A DNA stretch of 42,506 nucleotides from Elusimicrobiota bacterium (GCA_027451985.1 DAIDHS010000021.1:1-42506), one strand, 5' to 3'; positions 30,545 through 40,400 are shown, counted from the first letter of the stretch. Translations and numbers: made by a program. Notes: a model not told the origin generated them from the letters alone.

Positions 30545-32495
30545 CCGGCAGGACCATCGTGTTGATGCCGGAGAACTGCAGGCGCCGCTGGAGCTGATAG
30601 CCCGTCTCGTTGTGCAGGACCCGCTGGAACCAGCGCTCCTGCTCAAAGACCAGTTTGCCCGCGAAGACCACGGAGCGGGGATATTCCCGGCTGATTTCCA
30701 AAGAGAGCCTTTCCGCCTCCTCCACGACCTCCGTGCTTACTCCCAGCCGGTAGTCTGCGGCCAGCCCCAGGCTGCGGGCGAGCTCCACGTAGTGCTTGAG
30801 CGAGTCCTCGGTCCTTTGGCGCAAATCATCAACCGCACCCACGCCGTGAAAAGAGGCCGAGTCGATGACGCCGACTGAAATGAAGATGAAGTTCTTGAAG
30901 TAATTGGGAAAAAGGCGCTGGATGGCCAAAAGAGAGTGGATGCCGAGTCCGCCATAGCCTCCGACCAGGACCACCGCAGTGGGAGCTTTGGGGTCGAGCG
31001 TCGGCGAGTTCGCGGCCTCGGGGCTTTCCGGCAGGGCGGTCAAGATGTCATCTAAGCGCGAGAGCCGGCGCTTGACCGCCTGATAGTGGGCGCGGATTAA
31101 GAGGCACATGGCGATGATGCCGGAAGTGATGAGCATGGTCTCCCAGCCGCCCTCGGCGAACTTGATGACCATGTTGAGCACCAGCATGCCGGCGCAGAGC
31201 ACGAAGCCGAGGACGTGGATCGAGATTTTATTTTTCCAGTCGGGCTTGGTCTTGCGCCCGCGCAGCCAGAAGCGGATCATGGCGGCCTGGGTCAGGCTGA
31301 AAGTGACGAACACGTTGATGGAGTACATGACCACCAGCGTGGTGATGTCCCCGTGCGTGTCCCAGAGTAGGAACAAAGAGGCGATAGCCATCACCAGCAC
31401 CCCGTCCTGAACGGTCAGGCGGTCCGAGAGCGTGCCGAAGCGGTGCGGCATCCACGAATCGTGCGCCATGTTGGCCATAATGCGCGGACCGTCCACGAAG
31501 CCGGCCTGGGCCGCGATGACCAATAGGGCGGCCTCGGCGACGAGAGTTGTGATGATGAAGGCGTGCCCGGCCCATGTGCCTGAGAGGCCGGCGCGCGCGA
31601 TGAAAAGGCTGGTGAGCACCGCGTTCATGGTTCGGCCCGGCACGGGCTTCGCGTCGACTAAAAGATAGCACAGGATGATGCCGCCTGCGGTTACGGCAAG
31701 GGAGACGGCCATGTAGAACATGGTCTTCTTGCCGGTCTCGACTTTGGGTTCGCGCATGATCTGGAGTCCATTGGAGACCGCCTCGATGCCGGTGTAGGTC
31801 CCGGCGCCCATGGCGTAGGCGTGAAGGAACACCGCGCTCATCCCGGCCAGTCCCAGCGTGGCGAGGCTGGAGCCCAGGTTTGCTCCGACTTGTCCCGTGA
31901 TCTTCGGCAGAGTCCGGGCATGGAGGAAAAAAGTACCGAAAATGAGCGTGGCGTGAGTGATTAGGAAGAGCAGGAAAATAGGCGCCAGGATTTGGATGGA
32001 CTCCTTGATGCCGCGCAGGTTCATGAGCGTCATTAGAATGAGAAGGGCGGTTTCAACCGCCAGTTTCCAATGGGCCATGCCTGGCGGCAGGAAACTGAAG
32101 AAAGCGTCCGTTCCCGAGACGATAGAGACGGTGATGGTCAAGAAGTAATCGGCCAGGAGCGCGCAGCCTGAAACCAAGCCGAAGGAAGGGCCCAGCAGCT
32201 TGGTCGCCACGGTGTAGCCGCCGCCGCCGAAGGGGAAATGCTCGATGACTCGGGAATAAGCGTAGGCGATGATAAAGACCGTCAGGGCCGTGGCCGCGGC
32301 GATAAAGACCGCCAAGCCCGTGTGGACGCCTAGGACCTTGAAAGACTCCTCGGGGCCGTAGCACGAGGAGGACAAGCCATCGGCGCCCAGGCCGACCCAA
32401 GCCAGGAACGCAATGAGGGAAATCCGGTGGAAAAGCTCCGGATCTTCGATGTCCCGGGGGGACCCCAGAATCAGGCGCTTGAGGCGCTCAAGCAT
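30504..32495 (-). CDS. APC-superfamily transporter, KimA-like, with cytosolic C-terminal domain
   Basis: 663 residues: 12 hydrophobic helices (about 25-465) and a soluble C-terminal domain of ~190 residues. The start SLIAFLAWVGLGADGLSSSCYG matches the KimA/APC first helix with its unwound SSDALSSVAYG-like region. The second and third helices carry YSRVIEHFPFGGGGYTVATKLLG and CALLADYFLTITVSIVSG. KimA of Bacillus is a c-di-AMP-regulated high-affinity potassium/proton symporter whose C-terminal domain is USP-like; here VVLVGGYGGLGIHSLLAIQRL suggests a similar Rossmann-like domain. Amino-acid transport is the alternative. It has its own TGATATAAT promoter and converges on the symporter. Confidence 0.82.
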   Translation of the reverse strand: MLERLKRLILGSPRDIEDPELFHRISLIAFLAWVGLGADGLSSSCYGPEESFKVLGVHTGLAVFIAAATALTVFIIAYAYSRVIEHFPFGGGGYTVATKLLGPSFGLVSGCALLADYFLTITVSIVSGTDAFFSFLPPGMAHWKLAVETALLILMTLMNLRGIKESIQILAPIFLLFLITHATLIFGTFFLHARTLPKITGQVGANLGSSLATLGLAGMSAVFLHAYAMGAGTYTGIEAVSNGLQIMREPKVETGKKTMFYMAVSLAVTAGGIILCYLLVDAKPVPGRTMNAVLTSLFIARAGLSGTWAGHAFIITTLVAEAALLVIAAQAGFVDGPRIMANMAHDSWMPHRFGTLSDRLTVQDGVLVMAIASLFLLWDTHGDITTLVVMYSINVFVTFSLTQAAMIRFWLRGRKTKPDWKNKISIHVLGFVLCAGMLVLNMVIKFAEGGWETMLITSGIIAMCLLIRAHYQAVKRRLSRLDDILTALPESPEAANSPTLDPKAPTAVVLVGGYGGLGIHSLLAIQRLFPNYFKNFIFISVGVIDSASFHGVGAVDDLRQRTEDSLKHYVELARSLGLAADYRLGVSTEVVEEAERLSLEISREYPRSVVFAGKLVFEQERWFQRVLHNETGYQLQRRLQFSGINTMVLPVRVLSGAPAKAAA

Positions 32496-32503
32496 GGATG
32501 GGC

Positions 32504-32512
32504 ATTATATCA
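32504..32512 (-). promoter_or_regulatory. Extended -10 element of the KimA-like gene
   Basis: TGATATAAT on the minus strand, eight bases before the ATG at 32495, so the predicted leader is about two nucleotides. No Shine-Dalgarno sequence. Confidence 0.55.
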
Positions 32513-32547
32513 TGATCGCCCGTCGGCTGGCGCGGCCTTAAATTTTG

Positions 32548-32553
32548 TATACT
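32548..32553 (+). promoter_or_regulatory. -10 element of rpmE
   Basis: TATACT, with a predicted start near 32560 and a leader of ~30 nt that contains GAGG (32577-32580) nine bases before the ATG at 32590. The -35 is not clear. Unlike its neighbours, this gene has room for a ribosome-binding site. Confidence 0.5.
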
Positions 32554-32589
32554 TAGTAGCTGTTCCAATTTAATTCGAGGTCAATGCCC

Positions 32590-32952
32590 ATGAAAGCTGG
32601 AATTCATCCGGTTTACACCGTCTCCAAGGTCGTGTGCGCCTGCGGCAACACGTTCGAGACGCGCTCGACCAAGGAACTCATCAAACTCGAAATCTGCTCG
32701 CAGTGCCACCCGTTTTTCACCGGCCAGCAGCGGCTCGTTGATACCGCCGGGCGCGTGGAGCGTTTCCAGAAGCGCTTCCAGTCCACGGGAGGCAAGACCG
32801 TGGTCAAGAAGATCGCGAAAACGACGGCCCGCAAGGTTGGGCCGGTGGGCGTCTCGCGCAAGAAGGTCTTGAGTACCGCGCCCAAGCAGGAGGCGTCCAA
32901 GCCGGCCAAGGGCGCCAAGAAGGAGAAACCCGCGCCCAAGAAAGCGGCCTAG
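32590..32952 (+). CDS. rpmE: Ribosomal protein bL31, zinc-binding form with long basic tail
   Basis: 120 residues from ATG 32590; an ATG at 32584 would put the GAGG only three bases away. Residues 1-~68 are standard bL31: MKAGIHPVY, two zinc-cysteine pairs C16-A-C18 and C36-SQ-C39, and [10 protein letters not shown]. The family is normally 65-75 residues, so ~50 residues are extra: a Lys/Ala-rich, probably disordered tail with motifs such as [10 protein letters not shown] and [10 protein letters not shown]. The four cysteines mark the zinc-dependent (C+) paralogue. A strong terminator follows 14 bp after the stop, and prfA comes next, a common bacterial order. Confidence 0.95.
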   Translation: MKAGIHPVYTVSKVVCACGNTFETRSTKELIKLEICSQCHPFFTGQQRLVDTAGRVERFQKRFQSTGGKTVVKKIAKTTARKVGPVGVSRKKVLSTAPKQEASKPAKGAKKEKPAPKKAA

Positions 32953-32965
32953 CGGCCCACCTTAG

Positions 32966-32998
32966 AAAAAAGCTCCGGCCCCAGGGCCGGAGCTTTTT
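32966..32998 (+). terminator. Rho-independent terminator between rpmE and prfA
   Basis: A perfect 11-bp stem AGCTCCGGCCC/GGGCCGGAGCT with a two-base gap at the tip, flanked by A6 before and a T run after. It ends only seven bases before the prfA ATG. GGAGC in its right arm is the only Shine-Dalgarno-like sequence in front of prfA. On the opposite strand it would also terminate. Confidence 0.88.
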
Positions 32999-33005
32999 CG
33001 TTTCC

Positions 33006-34067
33006 ATGGACGAAAAACTCAAAAAACTGCTGGAGGAGTTCCGCGCCGTCGAGGAAGGCCTGGGGCGGAGCGGCCTCTCTGCCGATGAGATCAAGACCTT
33101 GGCGCGCCGCCGCGCGGAACTGGCCCCCGCAGCGCGGCTCATCGGCGAACAGGAGAGCCTGGAGTCCGACATCGCTGGGCTTGCGCCGCTTCTGGAGTCC
33201 TCCGAGCCGGAGATGCGGGCCATGGCCGAGCAGGAGAAGACTCAGCTGAGCGCCCGCTTGACGCACGTGCGCCGGGAGTTGGACGACGCCCTTTTGCCGA
33301 AGGATCCCAACGACGAGAAAAATGTCTTCCTGGAAATCCGCGCGGGAGCCGGCGGGGATGAGGCCGCGCTCTTCGCGGCGGAGCTTCTCCGTCTTTACAC
33401 GCGCTTCTCGGAATCCAAGGGTTGGAAGGCCGAGTTGGCCGATTTAAGCGCCACGGGACTAAAAGGAGTCAAGCAGGCGACGCTCTACGTTCAGGGGCGA
33501 GGCGTCTTCTCGTGGCTGCGCCACGAGGGCGGCGTGCACCGCGTCCAGAGAGTTCCGCAGACTGAGGCCTCGGGCCGCATCCACACCTCGACCGTCACCG
33601 TGGCCGTCATGCCCGAGGCCGAGGAAGTGGACGTGGAAATCAGGCCCGAGGACTTGAAGCTGGATACATATCGTGCCGGCGGCGCCGGCGGCCAGAACGT
33701 CAATAAAGTCGAGACGGCGGTGCGCATCACGCACGTCCCCACCGGCATCATCGTGCAGTGCCAGGAGGAGCGCTCGCAGCTTAAGAATCGTGAGAAAGCC
33801 ATGAAAATGCTGCGCTCAAAAATCGCGGACATCGAGCGCGAACGCGCCCAGGCCAAGAGCGCGGACGCGCGCCGCAGCCAGGTCGGCACGGGCGACCGAT
33901 CGGAGAAAATCCGCACTTACAATTTTCCGCAGAATCGCGTGACCGATCACCGCCTGGAGCGTTCCTGGCACAGCCTGCCCGAGATTATGGAAGGCGCGGT
34001 GGGCCCCGTCCTTGAAGCGCTGCGCGAAGAAGCGCGCAAAAAAGCCCTCGAATCCACCGCGCCGTGA
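33006..34067 (+). CDS. prfA: Peptide chain release factor 1
   Basis: 353 residues, near the usual ~360. The stop-codon recognition tripeptide of RF1, PxT, appears as PQT (184-186) in [17 protein letters not shown]2 would read SPF. The catalytic GGQ is at 228-230 in [22 protein letters not shown]. It releases peptides at UAA and UAG. The ATG directly follows the rpmE terminator, with no independent promoter in the 7-base gap, so expression must come from read-through or from inside rpmE. It overlaps prmC by four bases. Confidence 0.97.
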   Translation: MDEKLKKLLEEFRAVEEGLGRSGLSADEIKTLARRRAELAPAARLIGEQESLESDIAGLAPLLESSEPEMRAMAEQEKTQLSARLTHVRRELDDALLPKDPNDEKNVFLEIRAGAGGDEAALFAAELLRLYTRFSESKGWKAELADLSATGLKGVKQATLYVQGRGVFSWLRHEGGVHRVQRVPQTEASGRIHTSTVTVAVMPEAEEVDVEIRPEDLKLDTYRAGGAGGQNVNKVETAVRITHVPTGIIVQCQEERSQLKNREKAMKMLRSKIADIERERAQAKSADARRSQVGTGDRSEKIRTYNFPQNRVTDHRLERSWHSLPEIMEGAVGPVLEALREEARKKALESTAP

Positions 34068-34951
34068 CGGTCGGAGAGCGGCTTCAGGGTGGCGCCGCCA
34101 AGTTAAGGCGCCGCGGAGTTCCCGAGGCCCAAGCCAATGCGGATATCCTCATGGCGCACGTTCTGGGCGTCGGACGCAACGAGGTTTTTCTGCGGCGCGG
34201 CGACGAATTGAGCGCGCGCGAGGCGTCCGCATTCTCGCGTTTGCTCCGCAGGCGCTTGCTCCGAATTCCTATGGCCCACATCCTGGGCGTCCAGGCGTTC
34301 CTTGATTTCGAGGTGGCAGCCGGACCGCAGGCGCTCGTCCCTAGGCCGGAGACGGAAGAATTGGCCGCGGCGGCAATGGATGCTCTGCGTCGTCGGTGGC
34401 AAGAACCTCTGCGCATTTGGGATTTGGGAACGGGAACGGGCTGTCTGGCGGTGGCCCTAGCCCGGTTTTTCCCCAAGGCGCGCATTTTGGCGACGGACAA
34501 AAGCCCCGCGGCCTTGCGCTTGGCGCGCCGCAACGCGCGGGCTAACGGTGTTGGGGAGCGCGTCCATCTGCGCCGGGACGATTTTTTCGCGCCGCGGCGG
34601 GGGCGGCGTTCCAGGCCGCGCGCTTGGGCGGACTTGGCGGTTTCCAATCCGCCGTATATTCCAAGCCGAAGCCTTCCGAGTTTGATGCCCGAGGTCCTTC
34701 GAGAGCCGCGTCTGGCTTTGGACGGCGGAAAAACCGGATTGGACGCCCTTGCGGCCGTTATCGAACGGGGCGCCCAGGCCCTGAAACCGGAAGGCGTTCT
34801 GGCGCTTGAGTTCGGCCGGGGCCAAGCGCGCCGCGTGTCCGCTCTCCTGGCGCGGCGCGATTTTGAGAGCGTTCGGATTCTAAAAGACGCTCAGGGCTTG
34901 GACAGAATCGCCTTGGCGGTCAAAGTCGGCCGCAACCCTTTGGAATCCTAG
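34064..34951 (+). CDS. prmC: Release-factor glutamine methyltransferase PrmC
   Basis: 295 residues from GTG 34064, which overlaps the prfA stop (GTGA). An N-terminal helical bundle (1-~75) binds the release factor. The class I methyltransferase domain has SAM motif I DLGTGTG (120-126) and the catalytic NPPY at 195-198, which contacts the glutamine side chain. PRPETEEL (93-100) is the usual PrmC/HemK element. It N5-methylates the GGQ glutamine of RF1/RF2. The stop overlaps the convergent cyclophilin stop (CTAG). Confidence 0.96.
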   Translation: MTVGERLQGGAAKLRRRGVPEAQANADILMAHVLGVGRNEVFLRRGDELSAREASAFSRLLRRRLLRIPMAHILGVQAFLDFEVAAGPQALVPRPETEELAAAAMDALRRRWQEPLRIWDLGTGTGCLAVALARFFPKARILATDKSPAALRLARRNARANGVGERVHLRRDDFFAPRRGRRSRPRAWADLAVSNPPYIPSRSLPSLMPEVLREPRLALDGGKTGLDALAAVIERGAQALKPEGVLALEFGRGQARRVSALLARRDFESVRILKDAQGLDRIALAVKVGRNPLES

Positions 34952-35685
34952 GGTTCGATAACCGCGGTTTTGACGTAGTCCAGATTCGGGAAGCTGGCCT
35001 GCAGGTAGGAGTTCCCCTCGCTCTGCAGCCGTCCTTGGTCTGGTCCTCGCCCGCTGGGCGGCCCGTCGCCGTAGCCGCCGTAGAGGCTTTCCGCCACGTT
35101 CATTCCCTCAACGATTTGCCCAAAAGGCGTAAAGCCCTGGGAGTCCAGGAAGGAATTGTTCCCGTAGTTGATGAAGATCTGGGTCGTGCGGGTGTTGGGA
35201 CCGGCAGTGGCGAATGTGACCATGCCCATGCTGTTGGAATGGCCGACGGACGGATCGTCCGGAATCGCAGCCTCGTGCCAGGCCGCGTTGACCGCAGGCG
35301 AGCCGTTGATGCCGAACTGGACCATGAAGCCCTTGACCACGCGGAAGAACGCGTCGCCGTTGAAGTAGCCGATTTTAACGAGGTTGTAGAAGCGGTCGGC
35401 GCCCCGAGGAGCCCAATCGCGATGGACCTCCACGACAAAATCGCCCTTGGTGGTGCTAAAGCGCGCGCGGTAGGTCTGCGGCGCCTGGGCGTCGGCCATG
35501 GCCGGATTGGTCAACGCCGGGTTTTGCCCGGCCGGAGACGCCGACGCGGCGCTCTGAGTTTGGGTTTGTGCGGGTTCGGGGGCCGTGCTTGACTGGCTGG
35601 CGCTGGGGCCTTGGCAGGCGCACAGAGCCAGGGACGCGGCGGCGAAAAAAGAAACGGCGGCGGCGATCTTTTTGGGTTCAATCAT
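34948..35685 (-). CDS. Cyclophilin-type peptidyl-prolyl isomerase, probable lipoprotein
   Basis: 245 residues from ATG 35685. The N-terminus MIEPKKIAAAVSFFAAASLA with C22 and C24 looks like a lipoprotein signal; LCAC at 21-24 suits lipidation of C24. A Ser/Thr/Ala/Gln-rich spacer (25-~70) follows, then the cyclophilin domain: FFRVVKGFMVQFG with the catalytic Arg, MGMVTFATAGPNTRTTQIFIN with the substrate-pocket Gln and Phe, and FTPFGQIVEGM. The domain is full length. It likely sits in the envelope facing the periplasm. A longer open frame upstream to 35814 is ruled out by the promoter directly before this ATG. Confidence 0.9.
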   Translation of the reverse strand: MIEPKKIAAAVSFFAAASLALCACQGPSASQSSTAPEPAQTQTQSAASASPAGQNPALTNPAMADAQAPQTYRARFSTTKGDFVVEVHRDWAPRGADRFYNLVKIGYFNGDAFFRVVKGFMVQFGINGSPAVNAAWHEAAIPDDPSVGHSNSMGMVTFATAGPNTRTTQIFINYGNNSFLDSQGFTPFGQIVEGMNVAESLYGGYGDGPPSGRGPDQGRLQSEGNSYLQASFPNLDYVKTAVIEP

Positions 35686-35691
35686 GGGGAG

Positions 35692-35721
35692 AGTGTATTC
35701 GGTTTGTCCGCGCGAAGTCAA
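35692..35721 (-). promoter_or_regulatory. Promoter of the cyclophilin gene, predicted leaderless
   Basis: Minus strand TTGACT (35716-35721), 18-bp spacer, TACACT (35692-35697), then exactly six bases (CTCCCC) to the ATG at 35685. No Shine-Dalgarno sequence. Confidence 0.55.
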
Positions 35722-35737
35722 GGCCGGGTGGGAGTAG

Positions 35738-35743
35738 TATAAT
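35738..35743 (+). promoter_or_regulatory. -10 element TATAAT, predicted leaderless GT39-like promoter
   Basis: TATAAT with six bases (TTCGGC) before the GTG at 35750, in the 64-bp divergent gap with the cyclophilin gene. The -35 region overlaps that of the opposite promoter and is weak on this strand. Confidence 0.55.
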
Positions 35744-35749
35744 TTCGGC

Positions 35750-37408
35750 GTGGACAAAACGCGGGAGCGGGCGCTTTTTGCGGGCGTCTTTATCGCCTCG
35801 TGGGCTGTTTTCATCGCCTTGGGCGCGGGATTTATCCGCTCGGCCGCGCCGACTTATGACGAGCCCGTGCACTTGGCCTCCGGCTACAGCGTTTGGGCCG
35901 GAGCGCTTGAATCGCTGAATTACAAGAACCACCCGCCGTTCGGCGAGGCGTGGGACGCGCTTCCCCTGGTTTTCTTGAAGCCGTTGACGTTCTTTTCGAG
36001 TCCCGACTGGATGGCCCGCAGACTCTACCATTACGGCGATCTCTTCCTTTATAAGAATATTGTCCCGGCGAACAGGCTCATGAACGACGCGCGACTCTGG
36101 AGCTTGATCAGCTGGGGCGCGCTTTTGGGCTTCGCGATTTTGGAATGGTCCTTTCGCCTGGGCGGCACAGAGGCCCTGGTTTTTGCGGGATTGCTCTTCG
36201 CTCTTTGTCCGCCGCTTATTTCCAACGCCGCCCTGGTGACTACAGACGCCCCCGCTGCCGCGTTTTATTTCCTGACCTTCTGGGTGCTGTCCTTCTCGCC
36301 GCGGCGGTTTTGGCATTGGATCTTGGCCGGCGCCTGCGCGGGCTTCGGGCTGGCCTCGAAGTTCAGCCTTGTGGCCGTTCCTCCGCTGGTTTTAATCGGG
36401 GTCTTGACCGAAATGAGAATTCGCTGCGACGAGAAAAAATTTCCATCCGCAGGACTATCAGTCATGGCCGCGACGGCATTTTTTTCCCTTTGGGCCGCCT
36501 ATCGCTTCGGCGATCTCGGCCAGTATTGGACCGGGCTTTACGCCACTTTTTCCCGATTGAACAACGGCCGGCCTACGTTTCTTTTGGGAGCCTTTTCCAT
36601 GACCGGATGGTGGCTGTATTTCCCGGCGGCGCTTTTGGTCAAGACGCCGCTCCCGGAATTAGTTATGGGCGCGCTTGGAACGGTGCTTTGGCTTCGGCGT
36701 CCCTCCGTGAATCGCTTTTGGGTCCTGATGCCGGCGGCTGCCTATTTCTGCGCCGCGGAATTCTCCAAGACCCAAATCGGCTGCCGCTATATTCTGCCGG
36801 TTTATCCTTTCTTGCTGGTTGCCGCCGCGTATGGCGCGGCGTGGCTCTGGCGCCGGGCCGGAGCTTTTCGCTGGGCCGCCGCAGGCCTTTGCGCGTGGCT
36901 TGTCTTCGGAGCGGCGCGCGTCTATCCGTTTTATCTGTCCTATTTCAACGAGATTGCGGGCGGGTCCGCAGGGGGATATCGCTGGCTGGCTGACTCAAAT
37001 CTGGATTGGGGTCAGGCCCTGCCGGCTTTGGCCGGCTATCTGCGTTCCCGCGGCAATCCGCCTATTGTCTTTTCGTATTTCGGTTCCGCTGATCCGGCGC
37101 ATTACGGCATCCGTTACGTCCCTTTTGGAATCGTTTCCAACGTGGAGCGCTTGGGCGACGCGCCGCCGCCGCTTCGGATGAAGGCGCTGCTCTTGGCCGT
37201 TTCGGCGACCAATCTTGACGGCGTTTACTACCGGGACCACGCCGTGTTCTCGTGGCTTAAGCGGAAGACGCCGGTCTTCGTCGCGGGGCACGCCATTTTT
37301 GTCTACGATTTAAGCGGCGACGCCTCCGCACGTGCCCGGCTGGGGCGAATTTTGTCGGGTAACGGCGACGGGCGCTTGGCCGAAGCCTTGGGTTTGATTC
37401 ATGGCTAG
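35750..37408 (+). CDS. GT39/PMT-like (ArnT-type) membrane glycosyltransferase
   Basis: 552 residues with about 11 membrane helices. The first extracytoplasmic loop has APTYDEPVHLASGY, the Asp-Glu catalytic-type motif of GT39/GT83 proteins, followed by LNYKNHPPFGEAW. Near residue 420 the motif WLADSNLDWGQALPALAGYL is a well-conserved signature of this family. It should transfer a sugar from a polyprenyl-phosphate donor to a protein or lipid outside the membrane. The GTG at 35750 follows the TATAAT promoter by six bases. It overlaps the next gene by 8 bp, making a two-gene operon. Confidence 0.82.
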   Translation: MDKTRERALFAGVFIASWAVFIALGAGFIRSAAPTYDEPVHLASGYSVWAGALESLNYKNHPPFGEAWDALPLVFLKPLTFFSSPDWMARRLYHYGDLFLYKNIVPANRLMNDARLWSLISWGALLGFAILEWSFRLGGTEALVFAGLLFALCPPLISNAALVTTDAPAAAFYFLTFWVLSFSPRRFWHWILAGACAGFGLASKFSLVAVPPLVLIGVLTEMRIRCDEKKFPSAGLSVMAATAFFSLWAAYRFGDLGQYWTGLYATFSRLNNGRPTFLLGAFSMTGWWLYFPAALLVKTPLPELVMGALGTVLWLRRPSVNRFWVLMPAAAYFCAAEFSKTQIGCRYILPVYPFLLVAAAYGAAWLWRRAGAFRWAAAGLCAWLVFGAARVYPFYLSYFNEIAGGSAGGYRWLADSNLDWGQALPALAGYLRSRGNPPIVFSYFGSADPAHYGIRYVPFGIVSNVERLGDAPPPLRMKALLLAVSATNLDGVYYRDHAVFSWLKRKTPVFVAGHAIFVYDLSGDASARARLGRILSGNGDGRLAEALGLIHG

Positions 37409-40400
37409 GGGGGCGAGCCCGGATCCTTTGCGGGAAAAACAGCGCTTGTGGCGGCGCCAAAGGCTTGCGGGCGTGGCGGCCGAGGCGGCGCTGCGGCTTT
37501 TAGGCTGGTTCTTGGCGGCTGCAGCATGTCTTTGCTGGGCCGACCGGCTCTGGTCCCCCGGACACGCTGTTCGGTGGATGATGTGGTGGGCGGCGCTGGC
37601 CGCCGCGCTTGCGGCCCTCTGGCTCTGGGCCGTGCGGCCTTGGCGCGAAGTCGGCTGGGAGTTCGTTCTCGGGGAGGCCGAGAAGCGGTTTCCGGAGCTG
37701 CGCAGCCGCCTGCGCGCCGCCTGGGATTTATCCGCGGCTCCTGAGGATCCCGCGACTTCCGGCGCGCTGCGGGAAGAGCATCTGGAGCGGACGCGCCGTC
37801 TTCTGCGCGCTTTGCCTCCCGCGCCGCTGTTTCTATGGAGGCCCTCTCGTTTTGCCCGGCGCGCCGCGGTGGCTGGTATTTTGGGCGCGGCGTTCCTGCT
37901 TTGGACGCGGCCGGCGGGTTCTTTCGTGCGCGTCTTCGCCCCGTGGCAGGACAAGCCTCTGGAAGCGCTTCTGACGGTGTCCCCCGGAGACGCGCGGGTG
38001 CCGTGGGGCCAAAGCGCCGAAATCTGGGCGTCCTGGGCGCCCGCTTCGCTCGTCACCCGGGCGCCGCAGGACCTTTTGTTGTGGGTTAAGGATCGCGGTA
38101 GCTGGCGCGTGGTGCCGTGGGATCGTGCTGGCGCGGGTAAGGCGCAATTCATTGCGGAGAATCTGACCGCTCCGTTTCGGTACAAGATGTCCTGGCGCGG
38201 GCTCCTCACCCGAAGCTACGCGGTTACGCCCGTGCCCGCTCCGGCTTGGCGGCATCTGGATGCGGCTGTGGAGGGATTGAACCAGGACAAGACGATTTCC
38301 CTTGACGGTGGCGCCGCGCCCAGGCTTTTGACCGGCAGTCGTGTCGTTTTGGAAGGGGCTCCCACCGAAACCTTGTCCAAGGCCGAAGTCGTCTTTTCCT
38401 CTCCGGCCGCCATGATGCCCATGCGCCGGCGACTGGACGGCCGCTACGCGGCCGCCTTCGAACTGACGGGCGACGTCCGTTTTCATTTCAACTTATGGGC
38501 AGCCGACGGCCGACGTAACGCCTCCGCCCCGGACTACGCCATCAAGGCCGTGGCGGACCAACCGCCGAGCGTGGAAATGCTTTCACCCGTCGCGCCCGTT
38601 TCGGCGGACATCGGTGGCGAGATTCCGATTTCCTACGCAACCCAGGATGACGGCGGCGTCGCGACCCTGTCCTTGGTTGTCCAACACGAGGGCGGCAGAG
38701 CGGAAGAAAAAGCCATCCGAGCTTTTGTTCCGCCCCTCAAGGACGACATCGGGGATTATGCCTGGAGCTTGGCCGGATATTCGCCTGGCAGGCTCAAGTT
38801 CCGGCTCAAAGCCTATGATAATGCGGAGCCCCCGCATTCCGCCGTAACTCCGTGGCAGATCGTGGACATTGAAGATTGGGGCGCCATCCGCCGCGCGGAG
38901 CGGCAGTGGTGGGGCAAGTCCCAAGCGCAGCTGGACGCCCTTTCAGAGCAGGAAGACCGCTTTCTAAAACGCTTGGGGAATAAAGATCGGACGCAAAACG
39001 AAGCCGCGCTATCCCGCGAAGACGCCGTGCTCGAACGGAATTGGCGCGCCGCGGCCGAGGGTCTGGGAAATCTTTCCTCGGCGCTGTCCCGGGATCCGGG
39101 CGCTAATCCAGGCTTGGCCCGAAGTTTGGCCGCTTTTGCGCGCGCCGCGGCCCGGGCCGCGGCGCGGGATGTCCCGCGGGCCGCGCGCGCGCGGCAGATG
39201 GGGGATTTCGCGCAGGTTCAGGATATCCATCAGCGGTTGGCGAGCTTGGCCGCGCAGGGCGGAAATCTTCTGGCGGCGGGGCGCCAAGCTCAGCAGTGGC
39301 GGTCAGCCGCGGCGCGCGCACAAGATTTGAACCTCTCTGCGGCCTCTTTCCTGGGTGATTTGGCGCGGCGAAAATCCGGCGCGGTCTTGGGCGGCACGGA
39401 TCGCCGAGCGCTGGTAGAGAAGCTGGGCCGCATCGAGCGGCAACTAGCCGGTTTGGCGAGGCAGATCCAAGGTTTGGCTCGGACCGCGCCGCCGGGATCC
39501 GACGTCCCGTCTGAAAATATTCCATTGCAGTCGGCGCTTGACGCGGCCCGCTCGCTGGAGAATGCGTTGGCCTTGGGAGATGCGCGTTCGGCGGAGCATT
39601 TGGCCGACGAGCTTTCGAGAGAGTTGTCCCGAATTTCGCGGGCCTTGCAGAGAGCCTCTTCAGGCGCTTTGTCTGCGGCCGAGGCGGCCGCGACGGAGCA
39701 GGCTCGGGCCGTTTCGGCCTTGTGGTCCCAGGTTGTCCGGGAAGAGCGGGCCGCGCGCGCCGCCGCGCAGGCGCTCGATTCCCGCTGGACTGCGCGCGAC
39801 ATTCAGCGCCAAAAGGACATTCTGGCGGCGCTGGCGCGGGAGCAGGCGTCTCTGGTCTCGGAGGCCTCAGCGGCCAAGTTTTTTCCGGGCGCCGCTTTGA
39901 AGCAGATGAAGAGCGTGGAGAGCCAGTTCGCCGCGCGCCAGGTCAGCGACGCTGGCGAGCGGTTGCGAAAAATCATTGGCGTGCTGCACGATCTCGATTC
40001 CGTGGCCGGACAGTATCCGGAGAAAAAAACTTGCGCTTCCATCGCCGCGGGCGAAACGGGCGTCTTAAAGCGCCTGCGCGAAGCGCAAGAGGACACGGCG
40101 GCCCAGCCGGATGCCGAGTCCGCGGACCAAGCCGCGGGCCAGGGACGCATCCTGCTCCAGACCATTGGCCTGGAGCAGAGCCTACGCGGCCTGCAAGAAG
40201 ACGGCTTTGAGTTGCCGGGCGCCGCGCTCAGCTATGTTTCCGGGGCGGCCGGGCAGGAAGAGGCGGCCCGCCAGGCGCTTTCCTCCGGCGACGTCCGCCA
40301 AGCGATTTTCCACCAAGATAAGGCGCTGGAATTGCTGGATTCTGGGAAATCCTCCTTGTCTTCCGCGATGGGCTCCGGCCGCCGTGCTTTTTCTTTGGAG

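Noticed and set aside
32584-32589. ATG 32584 as the rpmE start
   Set aside because: The GAGG ribosome-binding site would be only three bases away; ATG 32590 gives normal spacing and matches the usual bL31 N-terminus.
33558-33566. PQT instead of PAT/PVT in release factor 1 as an altered stop-codon reading
   Set aside because: The RF1 signature is PxT and the middle residue varies naturally, so no recoding is implied.
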